A DNA stretch of 64,000 nt from the NCBI RefSeq assembly GCF_030546645.1, contig NZ_JAUOTO010000005.1, positions 186,001 to 250,000 on the forward strand, written 5' to 3'. Position numbers and translations under genes: made by a program. Below, piece by piece: positions 15,892-26,500 of the stretch. This DNA comes from Flavitalea plasmicola (GTDB lineage: Bacteria; Bacteroidota; Bacteroidia; Chitinophagales; Chitinophagaceae). Every line of letters starts with the position of its first letter. Position 1 is the first letter of the stretch. Below the pieces are notes generated by a model. The model did no database searches. It had not been told where the DNA came from and saw only the letters and a program-made list of their open reading frames with translations.

Positions 15892-18800
15892 TTATCTGTA
15901 TAGCCAAACTCTCATCAGCGATAGCAGCTGATCGATGTTTACAGGCTTTGAAATATAGTCCGACATGCCTGCCTCCAGGCATTTTTCCCTGTCGCCCTTC
16001 ATGGCCTTTGCCGTGAGGGCGATGATGGGCAGCTTCCCGAATTCCTTTGTCTTCCTGATCTCCTGCGTGGCTTCATATCCATCCATTTCCGGCATCATTA
16101 CATCCATTAATACAATATCCGTATCCGGCTGTGCCTTCAGCGCGTCGATGGCGGCCCTTCCATTCTCCGCCGTAATGCAGCAGAGGCCCTCTTCCTCCAG
16201 TGCATTGGTCAGTGAGTAGATGTTCCTCATGTCGTCGTCCACGATCAGCACTTTCCTGTTCTTCAGCACTTCATCTGTCCTGTGCAGCTTCCGGATGATC
16301 TGCTGTTTCTCTTTGGGTAAATTCGATTCCACGCGGTGGAGGAAAAGGATGGTCTCATCCAGCAGCCTTTCCTTGGAATTGGCCGTTTTCAGTACTACCG
16401 TACTTGCCAGCTTGTTGAGCCGGGCGGCCTCTTCTTTGTTCAGGTCCTTTCCCGTATAGACGATGATCGGTACTTTATTCAGCTCCCCGTTGGCCTTGAT
16501 CTTTTCCAGGAGCTCGATGCCGCTCATGTCCGGCAATCCCAGGTCGATGATGACGCAATCGAATTTTTCTTTTTGCATTATTTCGAAGGCTTCCATTCCT
16601 GCGTAAGCGGAAAAAGATTTCACGTCCCCGTTCCCGATGAGCTCCCGGATGGCGTTGTTCTGTTGCCGATTGTCCTCCACGATCAGCAGTTTTTTCAATT
16701 TTTTCCGGATGAATTCCTCCATTTTATCGACTGCATCCTGCATGGTCTCCCGGGTCACCGGCTTTTTGACAAAATCGAAAGCGCCCAGCTGAAGGCTTTC
16801 CTTTCGCCTGTCATAGCCGGAAAAGATCTGCACGGGGATATGTCGCAGGGAGGGATCGTTCTTCAGCTGCCTTAATACTTCGGAGCCATCCATCACGGGC
16901 AGCTGCATGTCGAGAATAATCGCGTCCGGCCGGTAATACCGCGCAAGGCTAAGTCCTATGTTTCCCTGGTAAGCGATGATCCCCTTATAATTCCTTTCCC
17001 TGAAGAAGTCCAGGAGTATGTCTGCAAAGCGTTGGTCATCCTCGATGATCAGCACGATCCTGTCATTTTCCTGTATGGTATAGCGGTCATCGATGACATT
17101 TTCCCGTGGGATCGCATCCTGTACCTGTTCTTCGGGCCGGGCAGGCTTTTTTTCGGGTATTTTGCCTGCTGCCGGCTCCCGGGGCGGTCGGTCGGCGATG
17201 GTAATTGCAGGATCGTATTCCAGGGGAAGCGAAAGGGTGAAAGTACTTCCTTTCCCTTCCTCACTTTGCAGGCGTATGTCGCCGCCTAATGCATGGGCCA
17301 GCTCCCGGCTGATGGAAAGGCCCAGGCCTGTGCCGCCGTATTTTCTTTTCGTCGAGCCGTCGGCCTGCTGGAAAGCCTGGAAGATGATCTCCTGTTTGCT
17401 TTCCGGTATCCCGATGCCCGTGTCTGTGACGGAAAAGGCGAGGGTCTTATCCTGTCTTTCAATCCGGAAGGTGACCTTTCCATTTTTCCCGGTGAATTTA
17501 AAAGCATTCGAAAGCAGGTTGCGCAGGATCTGCGCGAGCCGCTGTCCATCTGTATGCAGCTTGGCGGGGAGCTCCGGATCGATGATCTCGAAATGGATGG
17601 ACCGGGTATTCGCTACTTCGGTGAACATGGCGCGCAGATGGCCCACCATCTGGCCGACGTCTGCTCCCGCGAACTCCAGGTCCACCTTCCCGGATTCAAT
17701 TTTTGAAAGGTCCAGGATCTCATTGATCAGTTCCAGGAGGTCATTGCCTGAGCTATGGATATTCTTCGCATACGTGATTTCCTTTTCACCCAGCGCCTTG
17801 CTTTTGTTTTCCACCAGCAGCTGTGCCAGTATCAGGATGCTGTTGAGCGGGGTGCGTAGCTCATGCGACATATTGGCCAGGAATTCCGATTTGTATTTGC
17901 TGGTCAATTCCAGCTCCCTGGCCTTGCTTTCTACTTCCATCGAGGTGGCTTCCAGCTTCTCTTTCTGCTCTTCCAGCAGATTGGCTTTTTCCTCCAGCTC
18001 TTCGTTGGTTTGCCGCAGCTCTTCCTGCTGCGTCTTCAGCTCGGCCTCCGAACGCTCCAGCAGCTCAGTCTTCTCGTGCAATTCTTCGTTGGTTTGTTTC
18101 AGCTCTTCCTGCTGCGCTTCCAATTCCTCGCCCTGGCGTTGCGTCTCTTCCAATAGCTCTTTTGCTTTTTCCCTGGCCTGTGACGAGGAGATGCCCACCG
18201 CGATATTGTCGGCTACCACCTGCAGGTATTGGTGGTGGAGCGCGGAGAAGCCATGGACGCTGCCCAGCTCGACTACCGCGATCACTGCCCCTTCAAAGAT
18301 CACCGGTATAGCTATGATATGTTCAGGCAGTATCTTCCCAAAGCTGGTGCTGATGTCGAAATGTTCCGCGGGGATATGGGAGATCAGGAGGTTTCTTTTT
18401 TCCGCCGCACATTGACCCACCAGTCCTTCCCCGATCCTCACCGACGGGAAGTCGTTCTTTTTGTAAGCCAGTGCATAGGCACCTGCCATTTTGAAGTGGG
18501 CTGCGTCCTCCTCGACGAGGTAGATCGCGCCTCCCTGGGCGTCCAGCCAGGTCGCCAGGTGATTGATAATGGTTTGCGCCAGTTCCGTCACTTGCTTATT
18601 GCCCTGCATGCCTTTGGCCAGCTCGCCGCTGCCCGTCAGGGTCCAGTTCTTTTGATTGGCCTCCTGCTGGGCTTTTTTAAGCGCTTTCAGGTTGTTGATG
18701 ATAATGAAATAGACGCTGATCAGCACGATGGCCATCACCAGCAGGAGGGTGATGAAAATGAGATTGAAATTTTGTGCGTCCTCTGTAGTCGCCTGTTTCC

Positions 18801-19311
18801 TTTGGGCCAGCAAGGTTTGTTCTATTTCCCTGGCGTTGTCAATGGTTGCCCTGACCTCGTCCAGGAGCCGCCGGCCTTCCCCGGTGGCGACCTTCTCCTT
18901 CGCTTTTTCAAAACCCTGCGTTTGCCGTATCCGGATACAAGCCGTCATGAACCTGGTCAGCGTGTCGGTCAGCGCTTCAATATGCGCCACGTTCTTTTGC
19001 TGGGCGGCATTGTCTTTTGTCAGCTCTTTTACTTTGTCAAGGGAACCCGATACGCTTGCCATGGCGCGGTTGAACGGATCGAGATAGGCCTCGTCGCCCG
19101 TGATGACAAACCCCCGTTTGCGCGTCTCCGCATCGAGCTCATTGACCAATGTCTGTTCCAATGCGTTCAGCACCTCATGCGTATGGGTCACCCGTTGATT
19201 GGAGCTTACGAAGCTTTCACTGTTCCTGATGGAAATAATAGCCACAAAGAGGAGGATAAGGGAACAGGTAATGAAGGAGATTAATATCTTTTTTTCCAAG
19301 GTTAGTTTCAT
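15892..19311 (-). CDS. CHASE3-GAF hybrid histidine kinase with three receivers
   Basis: A 1139-residue membrane kinase: TM1 (9-28), periplasmic CHASE3 four-helix domain (30-180; ETRKRGFVITGDEAYLDPF), TM2 (184-206), GAF (235-378), a long heptad-rich coiled coil (382-470) with three LEAQQEELKQTNEE-like repeats, HisKA with His483, HATPase (570-698), then receivers with Asp801, Asp923 and Asp1070. From the coiled coil onward it closely resembles the CHASE8 kinase at 4778, so the two are paralogues with swapped sensors. It is the first gene of the operon that continues with CheR, CheB, two more kinases and two response regulators. Confidence 0.93.
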   Translation of the reverse strand: MKLTLEKKILISFITCSLILLFVAIISIRNSESFVSSNQRVTHTHEVLNALEQTLVNELDAETRKRGFVITGDEAYLDPFNRAMASVSGSLDKVKELTKDNAAQQKNVAHIEALTDTLTRFMTACIRIRQTQGFEKAKEKVATGEGRRLLDEVRATIDNAREIEQTLLAQRKQATTEDAQNFNLIFITLLLVMAIVLISVYFIIINNLKALKKAQQEANQKNWTLTGSGELAKGMQGNKQVTELAQTIINHLATWLDAQGGAIYLVEEDAAHFKMAGAYALAYKKNDFPSVRIGEGLVGQCAAEKRNLLISHIPAEHFDISTSFGKILPEHIIAIPVIFEGAVIAVVELGSVHGFSALHHQYLQVVADNIAVGISSSQAREKAKELLEETQRQGEELEAQQEELKQTNEELHEKTELLERSEAELKTQQEELRQTNEELEEKANLLEEQKEKLEATSMEVESKARELELTSKYKSEFLANMSHELRTPLNSILILAQLLVENKSKALGEKEITYAKNIHSSGNDLLELINEILDLSKIESGKVDLEFAGADVGQMVGHLRAMFTEVANTRSIHFEIIDPELPAKLHTDGQRLAQILRNLLSNAFKFTGKNGKVTFRIERQDKTLAFSVTDTGIGIPESKQEIIFQAFQQADGSTKRKYGGTGLGLSISRELAHALGGDIRLQSEEGKGSTFTLSLPLEYDPAITIADRPPREPAAGKIPEKKPARPEEQVQDAIPRENVIDDRYTIQENDRIVLIIEDDQRFADILLDFFRERNYKGIIAYQGNIGLSLARYYRPDAIILDMQLPVMDGSEVLRQLKNDPSLRHIPVQIFSGYDRRKESLQLGAFDFVKKPVTRETMQDAVDKMEEFIRKKLKKLLIVEDNRQQNNAIRELIGNGDVKSFSAYAGMEAFEIMQKEKFDCVIIDLGLPDMSGIELLEKIKANGELNKVPIIVYTGKDLNKEEAARLNKLASTVVLKTANSKERLLDETILFLHRVESNLPKEKQQIIRKLHRTDEVLKNRKVLIVDDDMRNIYSLTNALEEEGLCCITAENGRAAIDALKAQPDTDIVLMDVMMPEMDGYEATQEIRKTKEFGKLPIIALTAKAMKGDREKCLEAGMSDYISKPVNIDQLLSLMRVWLYR

Positions 19312-19530
19312 ATCAAGCCGGTGCTACAGGGAGGGAATGAATAGGTTTTATAGCAATTCGTACGATGAATTGAAAACGATTTGCTACAAAATGAGCCAGC
19401 ATCGGCAGCGTTGAAAGGGAGGGCTAACGGAAAACGATTGTATGTTTACGTAAATTACGAATTTTTCATATAAATACAATAATATATTCTATCCATAAAC
19501 GATGCTAATATTGTATAAAATTGGAGTTAT

Positions 19531-20346
19531 ATGAACCCAAACAAAGCGTTGTGGGAAAAAGGCGATTTCACCAGGATCGCCGAAAGTATGCGGGAGAGCG
19601 GCTCGGCGCTCGTCGATCAACTGGGTCCCCTCAAAGGCCTGAAGGTCCTGGACCTTGGCTGTGGCGATGGCACGACAGCGATCCCTGAAGCCCGGCTGGG
19701 CGCCGAGGTCCTGGGAGTCGACATCGCAAGGAATCTCATCGCAGCGGGAAATGCACGGGCAAAGGCGGAGGGGCTTACCAATTGTCTCTTCCAGGAAGGC
19801 GATGCGTCGGATCTGCATGAGCTGAAGGACGGGACTTTCGATCTCGTTGTAAGCATCTTCGGCGCCATGTTCGCGCCAAAGCCTTTCGACGTGGCCAGGG
19901 AAATGGTGCGTGTCACCCGACCGGGGGGAAGGATCGTTATGGGCAACTGGATACCGGGAGATCCCACTCTCGTGGCGCAAATACTTAAGATCAGCAGCGC
20001 CTATACGCCACCACCGCCCGAGGGGTTCATCAGCCCTATGACCTGGGGGATAGAAAGCCATGTAGTAGAACGATTTAGCAAGGCGGGGGTGGCAAAAGAG
20101 GACATCTCATTTGCCAAGGATACCTTTACCTTTATGGCCCCCTGCACGCCTTCGACATTCGTCAGCCTGTTCAGGCACTACTATGGGCCTACCATGAGTG
20201 CGTTTGAGGCTGCTGAAAAGAATGGTAAGGCGGAAGCGCTGCAGCAGGAGCTGGAAAGGTTGTTCAACGAACAAAATCAAAGCGCCGACAGTGATGCCAC
20301 CGTCATCACGGCGAATTTTCTGAAGGTGACCGTTTTACGGAGATAA
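19531..20346 (+). CDS. class I SAM-dependent methyltransferase
   Basis: The 271-residue protein shows the Rossmann-type SAM site VLDLGCGDGTTAIPEA, a second-strand acidic residue in VLGVDIARNLI, and the motif-IV region FDLVVSIFGAMFAPKPFDVAREMVRVTRPGG. It is of the Methyltransf_11/25 group; the substrate is unknown. Positions 19515-19518 (ggag) give a ribosome-binding site. It is divergent from the large kinase operon, with about 220 bp between them that must hold promoters for both, and the aldose epimerase gene follows 29 bp downstream. Confidence 0.88.
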   Translation: MNPNKALWEKGDFTRIAESMRESGSALVDQLGPLKGLKVLDLGCGDGTTAIPEARLGAEVLGVDIARNLIAAGNARAKAEGLTNCLFQEGDASDLHELKDGTFDLVVSIFGAMFAPKPFDVAREMVRVTRPGGRIVMGNWIPGDPTLVAQILKISSAYTPPPPEGFISPMTWGIESHVVERFSKAGVAKEDISFAKDTFTFMAPCTPSTFVSLFRHYYGPTMSAFEAAEKNGKAEALQQELERLFNEQNQSADSDATVITANFLKVTVLRR

Positions 20347-20375
20347 TAGATGGATATAATATACAGAGATAATAT

Positions 20376-21425
20376 ATGGAACTAACGACCGTGTCAGGCA
20401 TTACGAAAGCGCACTTTGGCGAGGCAGACCTTCAGCCAGTGTACCTGTTCACCCTTCGCAACCTAAAGGGGGACGAAGTCAGGATCACCAATTATGGCGG
20501 CATCGTCACCTCCTGGACCAGCGTCGACCGGCGGGGCAATCGCTCCAGCATCGTGGCGGGATTTGAGACCCTGGAGGGTTATCTGGCCCGGCCGCCCTTC
20601 TTTGGTGCGTTGATCGGCCGCTATGCCAACCGGATCGCCGGGGGTAAGTTTACGTTGGACGGCATTGCCTATACGCTGGCTGCCAACAAAGGCGGCAATC
20701 ATTTGCATGGCGGCAACAAGGGTTTCGATAAGGTCGTGTGGGAGGCTGAAGTTTTGCAAGGTGAGGTCCCGACCCTCGCTTTGAGCTACCTGAGCAGGGA
20801 TGGTGAAGAAGGCTATCCCGGCAACCTGCAGGTGGGGGTTCAATATAGGTTTAATGATGAAAATGAGCTGGAGATCGTTTACCAGGCAACGACTGATAAA
20901 GCCACTCCAGTCAATCTGACCAATCATTCTTATTTCAACCTGACGGGGGATCTGAGTCGTTCCGTCCTCGATCATATCATACAGATCGATGCGGATCATT
21001 ATACGCCGATCGATGACAACACGATCCCTACGGGAGAGATAAAGTCCGTGGAGGGCTCTCCGTTTGATTTCAGGTCGCCCCGGAAGATCGGGGAAAGGAT
21101 CATGGAGACGGCCTTCGGCTATGACCATAATTATGTCCTGAACGGCAATGGGCAGGGCCTGCGACGGGTGGCGACCTTGTCGGACCCGATCAGCGGCCGG
21201 CGGCTGGAAGTGTTCACGGATCAGCCGGGCATGCAGTTCTATTCGGGGAATAATTTGGATGGGTCTTTTGTTACCAGTGAGGGGAAGGCTATTGGGAGGC
21301 AATGTGCGGTGTGTCTGGAGACGCAGCATTTTCCTAACTCGCCTAATGAGCCGGGGTTCCCGTCTACGATATTGCGGCCGGGGGAGGAATTCAGGTCTGT
21401 GACGAAATACAGGGTTTCGATATGA
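20376..21425 (+). CDS. galM: aldose 1-epimerase (galactose mutarotase)
   Basis: The 349-residue protein has the conserved features of GalM: NYGGIVTSW near the N-terminus, GRYANRIAGGKF, GNHLHGGNKGFDKVVW, the catalytic His region VNLTNHSYFNLTG, and a C-terminal CLETQHFPNSPNEPGFPST with the catalytic Glu. It interconverts alpha and beta anomers of hexoses. No signal peptide is obvious, so it is probably cytoplasmic. It lies 29 bp after the methyltransferase and its stop overlaps the lipoprotein start by 4 bp. Confidence 0.93.
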   Translation: MELTTVSGITKAHFGEADLQPVYLFTLRNLKGDEVRITNYGGIVTSWTSVDRRGNRSSIVAGFETLEGYLARPPFFGALIGRYANRIAGGKFTLDGIAYTLAANKGGNHLHGGNKGFDKVVWEAEVLQGEVPTLALSYLSRDGEEGYPGNLQVGVQYRFNDENELEIVYQATTDKATPVNLTNHSYFNLTGDLSRSVLDHIIQIDADHYTPIDDNTIPTGEIKSVEGSPFDFRSPRKIGERIMETAFGYDHNYVLNGNGQGLRRVATLSDPISGRRLEVFTDQPGMQFYSGNNLDGSFVTSEGKAIGRQCAVCLETQHFPNSPNEPGFPSTILRPGEEFRSVTKYRVSI

Positions 21426-21994
21426 GGGTTGCCAGATTATTGCTTTTAGTCTTGCTATTTGCATCCTGTTCCTATTCAGCCAGGGAATTTAACCTTTCGG
21501 ACCAGGAGAAGAAATGGTTTGCTCCGTTCAGGAAAGGGGATACCCTATATTATGAAAGCTCCGCAAAGGAGATCGATACGGTACTCGTCCTTGGGCTTGA
21601 TAGTTTTCAGAAAAAGTCAATGGGGTGGATAATGGCCAAGCCAGCTTATAATGGAATGGATGTTTTCGTAAAATGCCTGCCTGCGGGTAAGTTCGATTTA
21701 GGATACCATCTGCTTATCACTATCATCAAATATCCACAAGCACATAAAACTGAATACATTTTTTCTTTCCGGGATTTCTTTGAAAGCCGTGAGGCTGACC
21801 TGGGCAAACTACATCAGGATACGCTGATGCTTAATGGATCGAGGTTGACCGATTATTATGTTATCACCGAATCATCCCTGGGCGATGCTGCCCATTCGTC
21901 TATAGAATGTCTCTATTGGACGGAAAGATCCGGCTTGGTTGCCTACAAATACCGGAATGGGGTGTGTTGGGTACGAACAAGTAGAATAAAGTAA
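21422..21994 (+). CDS. lipoprotein of unknown function
   Basis: A 190-residue protein with a lipoprotein signal (LLLLVLLFASCSYS; Cys16). The start ATG overlaps the galM stop (ATGA). The mature part has mixed hydrophilic beta-like sequence (KGDTLYYESSAKEIDTVLVLGLDSF) and no motif I recognise. The overlap implies coexpression with the epimerase but says little about function. Confidence 0.75.
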   Translation: MRVARLLLLVLLFASCSYSAREFNLSDQEKKWFAPFRKGDTLYYESSAKEIDTVLVLGLDSFQKKSMGWIMAKPAYNGMDVFVKCLPAGKFDLGYHLLITIIKYPQAHKTEYIFSFRDFFESREADLGKLHQDTLMLNGSRLTDYYVITESSLGDAAHSSIECLYWTERSGLVAYKYRNGVCWVRTSRIK

Positions 21995-22015
21995 GGAAGA
22001 GTAAAAAAATTACCA

Positions 22016-22528
22016 ATGGAAGACAATTGGCGTTTAACAGCAAGATCAGTGACAAAGTATGATCCTGTTTTTAGAGATGAGAAAGGCCATTATAAGAGGA
22101 ATGATTGGATTGGGTTCGGACAGATTGGAGGCAGCTATGACGACGGAATGCTTACGTTCGAGTCATATTTTTACATTGAACAAAAATATATACAAGCTGC
22201 TATCTGGTTTTTTGAGTTCCATTGTTGCAATGAAATCGTATTAAGATCAGTTGAAAAATATGATGCGTCCGACTACACATATGAAGATCGAGAGGAGGTT
22301 TTGGCGCTTTATAATAGCATTGATGAAGGGCTCGTTATAACTATAAATAACGTTGGTAATATTGTAAAATTGATATTGCGGGAATTGCTTTGGGCAGAAT
22401 TGTTTTCTGTTGTTTCTGAGAAAATAGCACTGCGTTTTGGATATGATTTTTACATGTATTTTAATTCCAATGGCAATATGGATGAGTTGTTTGGCAGGGT
22501 TAGAAATTTAGGTTTGTATATTTATTAA
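22016..22528 (+). CDS. hypothetical soluble protein
   Basis: A 170-residue acidic protein without signal peptide. It has YDPVFRDEKGHYKRNDWIGFGQIG and FHCCNEIVLRSVEKYDASDY stretches, and its codons are clearly more AT-rich than those of the genes before it, suggesting separate origin. Size and general look resemble immunity-type proteins of polymorphic toxin systems, but no toxin gene is adjacent and I cannot assign it. It lies 21 bp after the lipoprotein and its stop shares a TTAA with the convergent AraC stop. Confidence 0.65.
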   Translation: MEDNWRLTARSVTKYDPVFRDEKGHYKRNDWIGFGQIGGSYDDGMLTFESYFYIEQKYIQAAIWFFEFHCCNEIVLRSVEKYDASDYTYEDREEVLALYNSIDEGLVITINNVGNIVKLILRELLWAELFSVVSEKIALRFGYDFYMYFNSNGNMDELFGRVRNLGLYIY

Positions 22529-23430
22529 TCGCGATCAGCCACAAAAGACTGTCTGTTGGCATTCGTCCGAAACTGTTCAGGCGACCATCCCGTTTTGTTC
22601 TTGAATAGCTTCGAAAAATGACTCGGGGATTCGAAATTCAATTTAAATCCAATCTCTTTGATCGTCTCGCCGGGGTCCGCCAGCAACAATTTCGCTTTTT
22701 CGATCTTCAGCTGAAGGTGGTATTGGTTCGGTGGTATGCCTGTATACTCTTTGAACGCCCTGCGAAACCAGGAATAGCTTACGTTCAACTCCTCCGCCAG
22801 GCTTTCCACGCTGATGATCTTTTCAATATTCGCCCGAAGGATAATTCTCGCCTTATTAATGATCAGCTCGGTATGATTCAGCTCCGTGATGTTCTGGCCT
22901 TTCAAGGTGGAATAGATGTGTCCCATTAAATGAAGCACGATGCCGGAGATCAGCGCCTGGTATCCCGTCTTTTCTTTTTTGGCGTGTTCGATGATCTGCA
23001 GCAGGAGCGACATGATCTCGTCGTTCATTCCGATGTCCAGGAGCGCGTCGTTTGAATGGAAGAACCGGTTGATAACGATATTATCTGCAATGGTCCCTTT
23101 GAAGCCCACCCAGCATTCATTCCATCCGGAACTTTTATCGGGCTTGAAACGGTGCCACTCATTGGGGAAAAGTACAAACACCGAGCCTTCTTTTACTTTG
23201 GACTCCTTTACACTGGCCGATTGAAAAGTGCCAGTTCCCTGTGTGATATAAATGATCTGGTATTCATCGAGTGTTCTGCCTTTGTTCCAGTTGAAGTAAT
23301 GGTGAGAGGGATGGTCACGTGAGGGATAAGAAGCGTTCCTGCCTATGATGTTGCAACCTGCATTCAACACATGCAATCCCCACTGTTGATCTTCTTTGCT
23401 GACCGGAAGGTATTTATAAAAATTATCCAT
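22525..23430 (-). CDS. AraC-family regulator, probable activator of the adjacent carbohydrate locus
   Basis: Start placed at the ATG at 23430 (MDNFYKYLPVSKEDQQWG). The 301-residue protein has an AraC-type cupin (NIIGRNASYPSRDHPSHHYFN near the N-terminus, YQIIYITQGTGTF, GSVFVLFPNEWHRF) and a C-terminal double helix-turn-helix (VESLAEELNVSYSWFRRAFKEYTG and IKEIGFKLNFESPSHFSKLFK). It is divergent from susC, with about 107 bp between the starts, the usual arrangement for a sugar-responsive activator of a SusCD operon. The inducer is inferred to be a breakdown product of the locus substrate. Confidence 0.9.
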   Translation of the reverse strand: MDNFYKYLPVSKEDQQWGLHVLNAGCNIIGRNASYPSRDHPSHHYFNWNKGRTLDEYQIIYITQGTGTFQSASVKESKVKEGSVFVLFPNEWHRFKPDKSSGWNECWVGFKGTIADNIVINRFFHSNDALLDIGMNDEIMSLLLQIIEHAKKEKTGYQALISGIVLHLMGHIYSTLKGQNITELNHTELIINKARIILRANIEKIISVESLAEELNVSYSWFRRAFKEYTGIPPNQYHLQLKIEKAKLLLADPGETIKEIGFKLNFESPSHFSKLFKNKTGWSPEQFRTNANRQSFVADRD

Positions 23431-23500
23431 TGAAAGAAGTTTTGTCAAAAAATACAATTGAATGATCAAATCAGGTATTTCCTTTCGGTGGCAGGTAAGA

Positions 23501-23508
23501 TATTTTTG
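23501..23508 (+). promoter_or_regulatory. -7 element of the SusC operon promoter
   Basis: TATTTTTG matches the TAnnTTTG consensus and lies 29 bp before the susC ATG. The -33 region about 20 bp upstream reads TTT instead of TTG, which fits a promoter that needs an activator such as the divergent AraC protein. Confidence 0.4.
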
Positions 23509-23537
23509 GCAATCAAAGTAATCAAAATTGCTGGCAT

Positions 23538-26500
23538 ATGAAAAATTATCTACCAATGGTACAGCCGTGTCATGTCAGGAAAAGGCAGGACCACCTTGCT
23601 TCCTGGCTGTTCTCCTTTTCAATTTTATGTTTGATCATTATTTTCAGCAGCACTGCAGGTTATGCCCAGGCCAGGGCCGTCAAAGGAATGGTGAGAGATG
23701 AGAATGGTGCGGGATTGCAGGGGGCAAGCATTGTGGTCAAAGGGCGCTCCAAAGGTGTCAGTTCGGGTGCTGACGGAAGATTTGTCATTGACCTTCCTGG
23801 GGGTGCAGATACATTGATCGTTTCCAGCATCGGGTATGAAACGCAGGAGATTGCCGCGCCTGGGGGCAGCATACCGGAGATCTGGATGAAAAAGGGGGTC
23901 AATGCTTTGAACGACGTGGTGGTGATCGGCTATGGGTCGCAACGAAAAAGGGATGTCACAGGATCGGTGGCCTCTATTGACCTTGCCTCCACGAAGGATG
24001 TGCCGGTGGCCAATCCCACCCGGCTGCTGGTGGGGCAGGTGCCTGGCGTTGTTGCCAAACAGAACACGGGCCGGCCGGGCGGCGAGTTCAATGTTACGGT
24101 ACGCGGACTGGGTTCACTGGGCGCCGGCAGTCAGCCTTTGTATGTGGTGGACGGGTTCCCCATCGGTAATTCGCTTGGGCAGAATTTCAATCCCAATGAT
24201 TTCGAGAGCATCACTATCCTGAAAGATGCCGTTTCAACCGCCATCTATGGTGCGAGGGGATCTAATGGCGTGGTGCTGATCACCACGAAGAACGCGAAGA
24301 TGGGGCAGTCTACCTTGAATGTCGTCTCGAATTACGGGATCCAGAATATCCCTTCCGGAAGAAGGGTGAAGATGTTGAACGGGCCGGATTTTGCGCAATT
24401 CCGGAAGGACATATTCATGGACAAGATCAGGTATTTTGAAGGTCGTGAGCCATCGGTGGATGAAGTGCCGCTGGATTTCCGTCATCCCGAGCAAACCAAG
24501 CGGACCACGAACTGGTTTGAAGCGATCCTGCACAACAATGCTCCTTTCCAGAATCACAATATCACCCTGGCGCAGGGGAATGGCAATTTTCATTCGCTGT
24601 TATCGGCAGGATATGTGCGGCAGGAAGGTATCCTCAGGGGCACCGGCTTTGACAATTATTCCGTGCGGGCCAACATCGATGGTAAAGTAAATAATTTCAT
24701 CAACGTCGGGTTGAAAATAGACGGTTCCTATGCCACCAATCACCTGGCCAATGGGACGGAAGGACGCGGTGCGCTGGTGGGATCTACTTTGCTGATGGAT
24801 CCCCGGGACCCCATCTACAACGATGATGGGTCTTTCCATGCCTACGTCGGGGGGCATGATGGCTCCTTTGGTTTTGCCAATCCCGTGCAAAGCCTGAAAG
24901 AGGTGAAAATTACACAGCAGAACGGGCAGTTGTTGTCCAATGGTTTTATCGAGATCAGTTTCCTGCGGAATTTTAAATTCAAAACTGCTGCCAGCGCTTT
25001 CCTGAATTACGCGAACTACAAACAATTCATCCCTTCCACGATCGCAGGGCAGAATGCCCCTCCGCCCAGGGATGCCTTTGAATCCGACACGACTGCCCTT
25101 GTCAGGAATTATTCCGTCGATCAGTTGCTTACTTACAGCAATAGTTTCGGCGAGCACAGGATCAACGTGCTGGGGGGTTATACGGCACAGAATGAAGTCA
25201 CGAAAGGTTTGAAGGCGACGGGCAGCCAGTACCCCGATGACCTTACTCCTTTCCTGGGGTCCGCCGCCCAGAAGACGGCGGGGTCGTCGGAATACGGATG
25301 GAGCACGACCGCTTTTTTCGGCCGGATCAACTATGCCTATGGTGAAAAATATCTTTTGTCCGGCACCTTTCGCCGGGAAGGAAGCTCCCGGTTTGGAGAA
25401 AAGAACCGCTATGGGAATTTCCCGGCTTTCTCGGCGGGATGGCGTCTGCTCAACGAGTCCTTTATGCCAAAGATCCAATGGCTGACGGACCTGAAATTGC
25501 GGGGAAGCTGGGGTATCACCGGGAACAATAATATCGGTAATTATAACAGCCTTGCTTTTATGAGCAGTAATAATTACATCATCGGCAATACTTTCGCCCC
25601 CGGCCAGGTGGTTGGCTCCCTTGCCAATCCACTGCTGGGATGGGAAAAGTCAAAACAGGTGGATATCGGCATCGACCTTGCCGCCTTCCAGGATAAATTG
25701 TCTTTTACGGCCGAATATTACAACAAGATCACCAGCGACATGCTCTTGCCGATCCAGATCCCTTCCATCTCAGGATTTACCAGCTACCTGGCGAATGTCG
25801 GCAAAGTAAAGAATACGGGATTCGAGTTCTCTGCCCGGTATAAGACGAAGGTCAACACGGTCGGGCTGTGGACGAATGCCAACGTGTCGATCAACCGGAA
25901 CAAAGTTCTTGAGATCCGTGGCACCAACGATCAGATCCTCAATGGAGAATTTTACAGCGGTTATAATATTTCGCGGGTGGGACGACCCATCGGTATGCTT
26001 TACGGGTATAAAGTGCTGGGCATTTTTAACACCCAGGACCAGATAGACAAGGCGCCCAAGCAGGATGGTGCGATCCCGGGTGTGTACCAGTACCTGGATT
26101 ACGACAAAAGCGGGACGATCTCTTACGACACGAAGGATATGGTGGAGATCGGCAATCCCTGGCCCAAGTTCACCTATGGGTTTACCGTGGGGGGCGATTA
26201 CAGGAATTTCGATTGCAGCGTGTTGCTCAACGGCGCCTACGGCTACGACATCTACCGGAATATCGAATCGTCCACGATGAACATGGACGGCGTTTTCAAT
26301 GTGCTGGAGGCCAGCAAACAGCGGTGGCGGTCACCGACGAATCCAGGCAACGGAAAGTATGCAACGACCAATACCTGGAAATGGGAACGCGAAAGCAATA
26401 CGAGGTATGTTTACAGCGGCAGCCATATGTGGGTGAAGAATGTCAGTGTGGGATATACGCTTGCCAAAAAGAATGTTGTATTCAAGAGTCTCCGCCTTTA

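Noticed and set aside
17093..18415. Plus-strand frame of 440 codons opposite the CHASE3 hybrid kinase, and similar ones opposite other kinases.
   Set aside because: Low-complexity Ser/Arg-rich translation antisense to a well-supported kinase; a codon-bias artefact.
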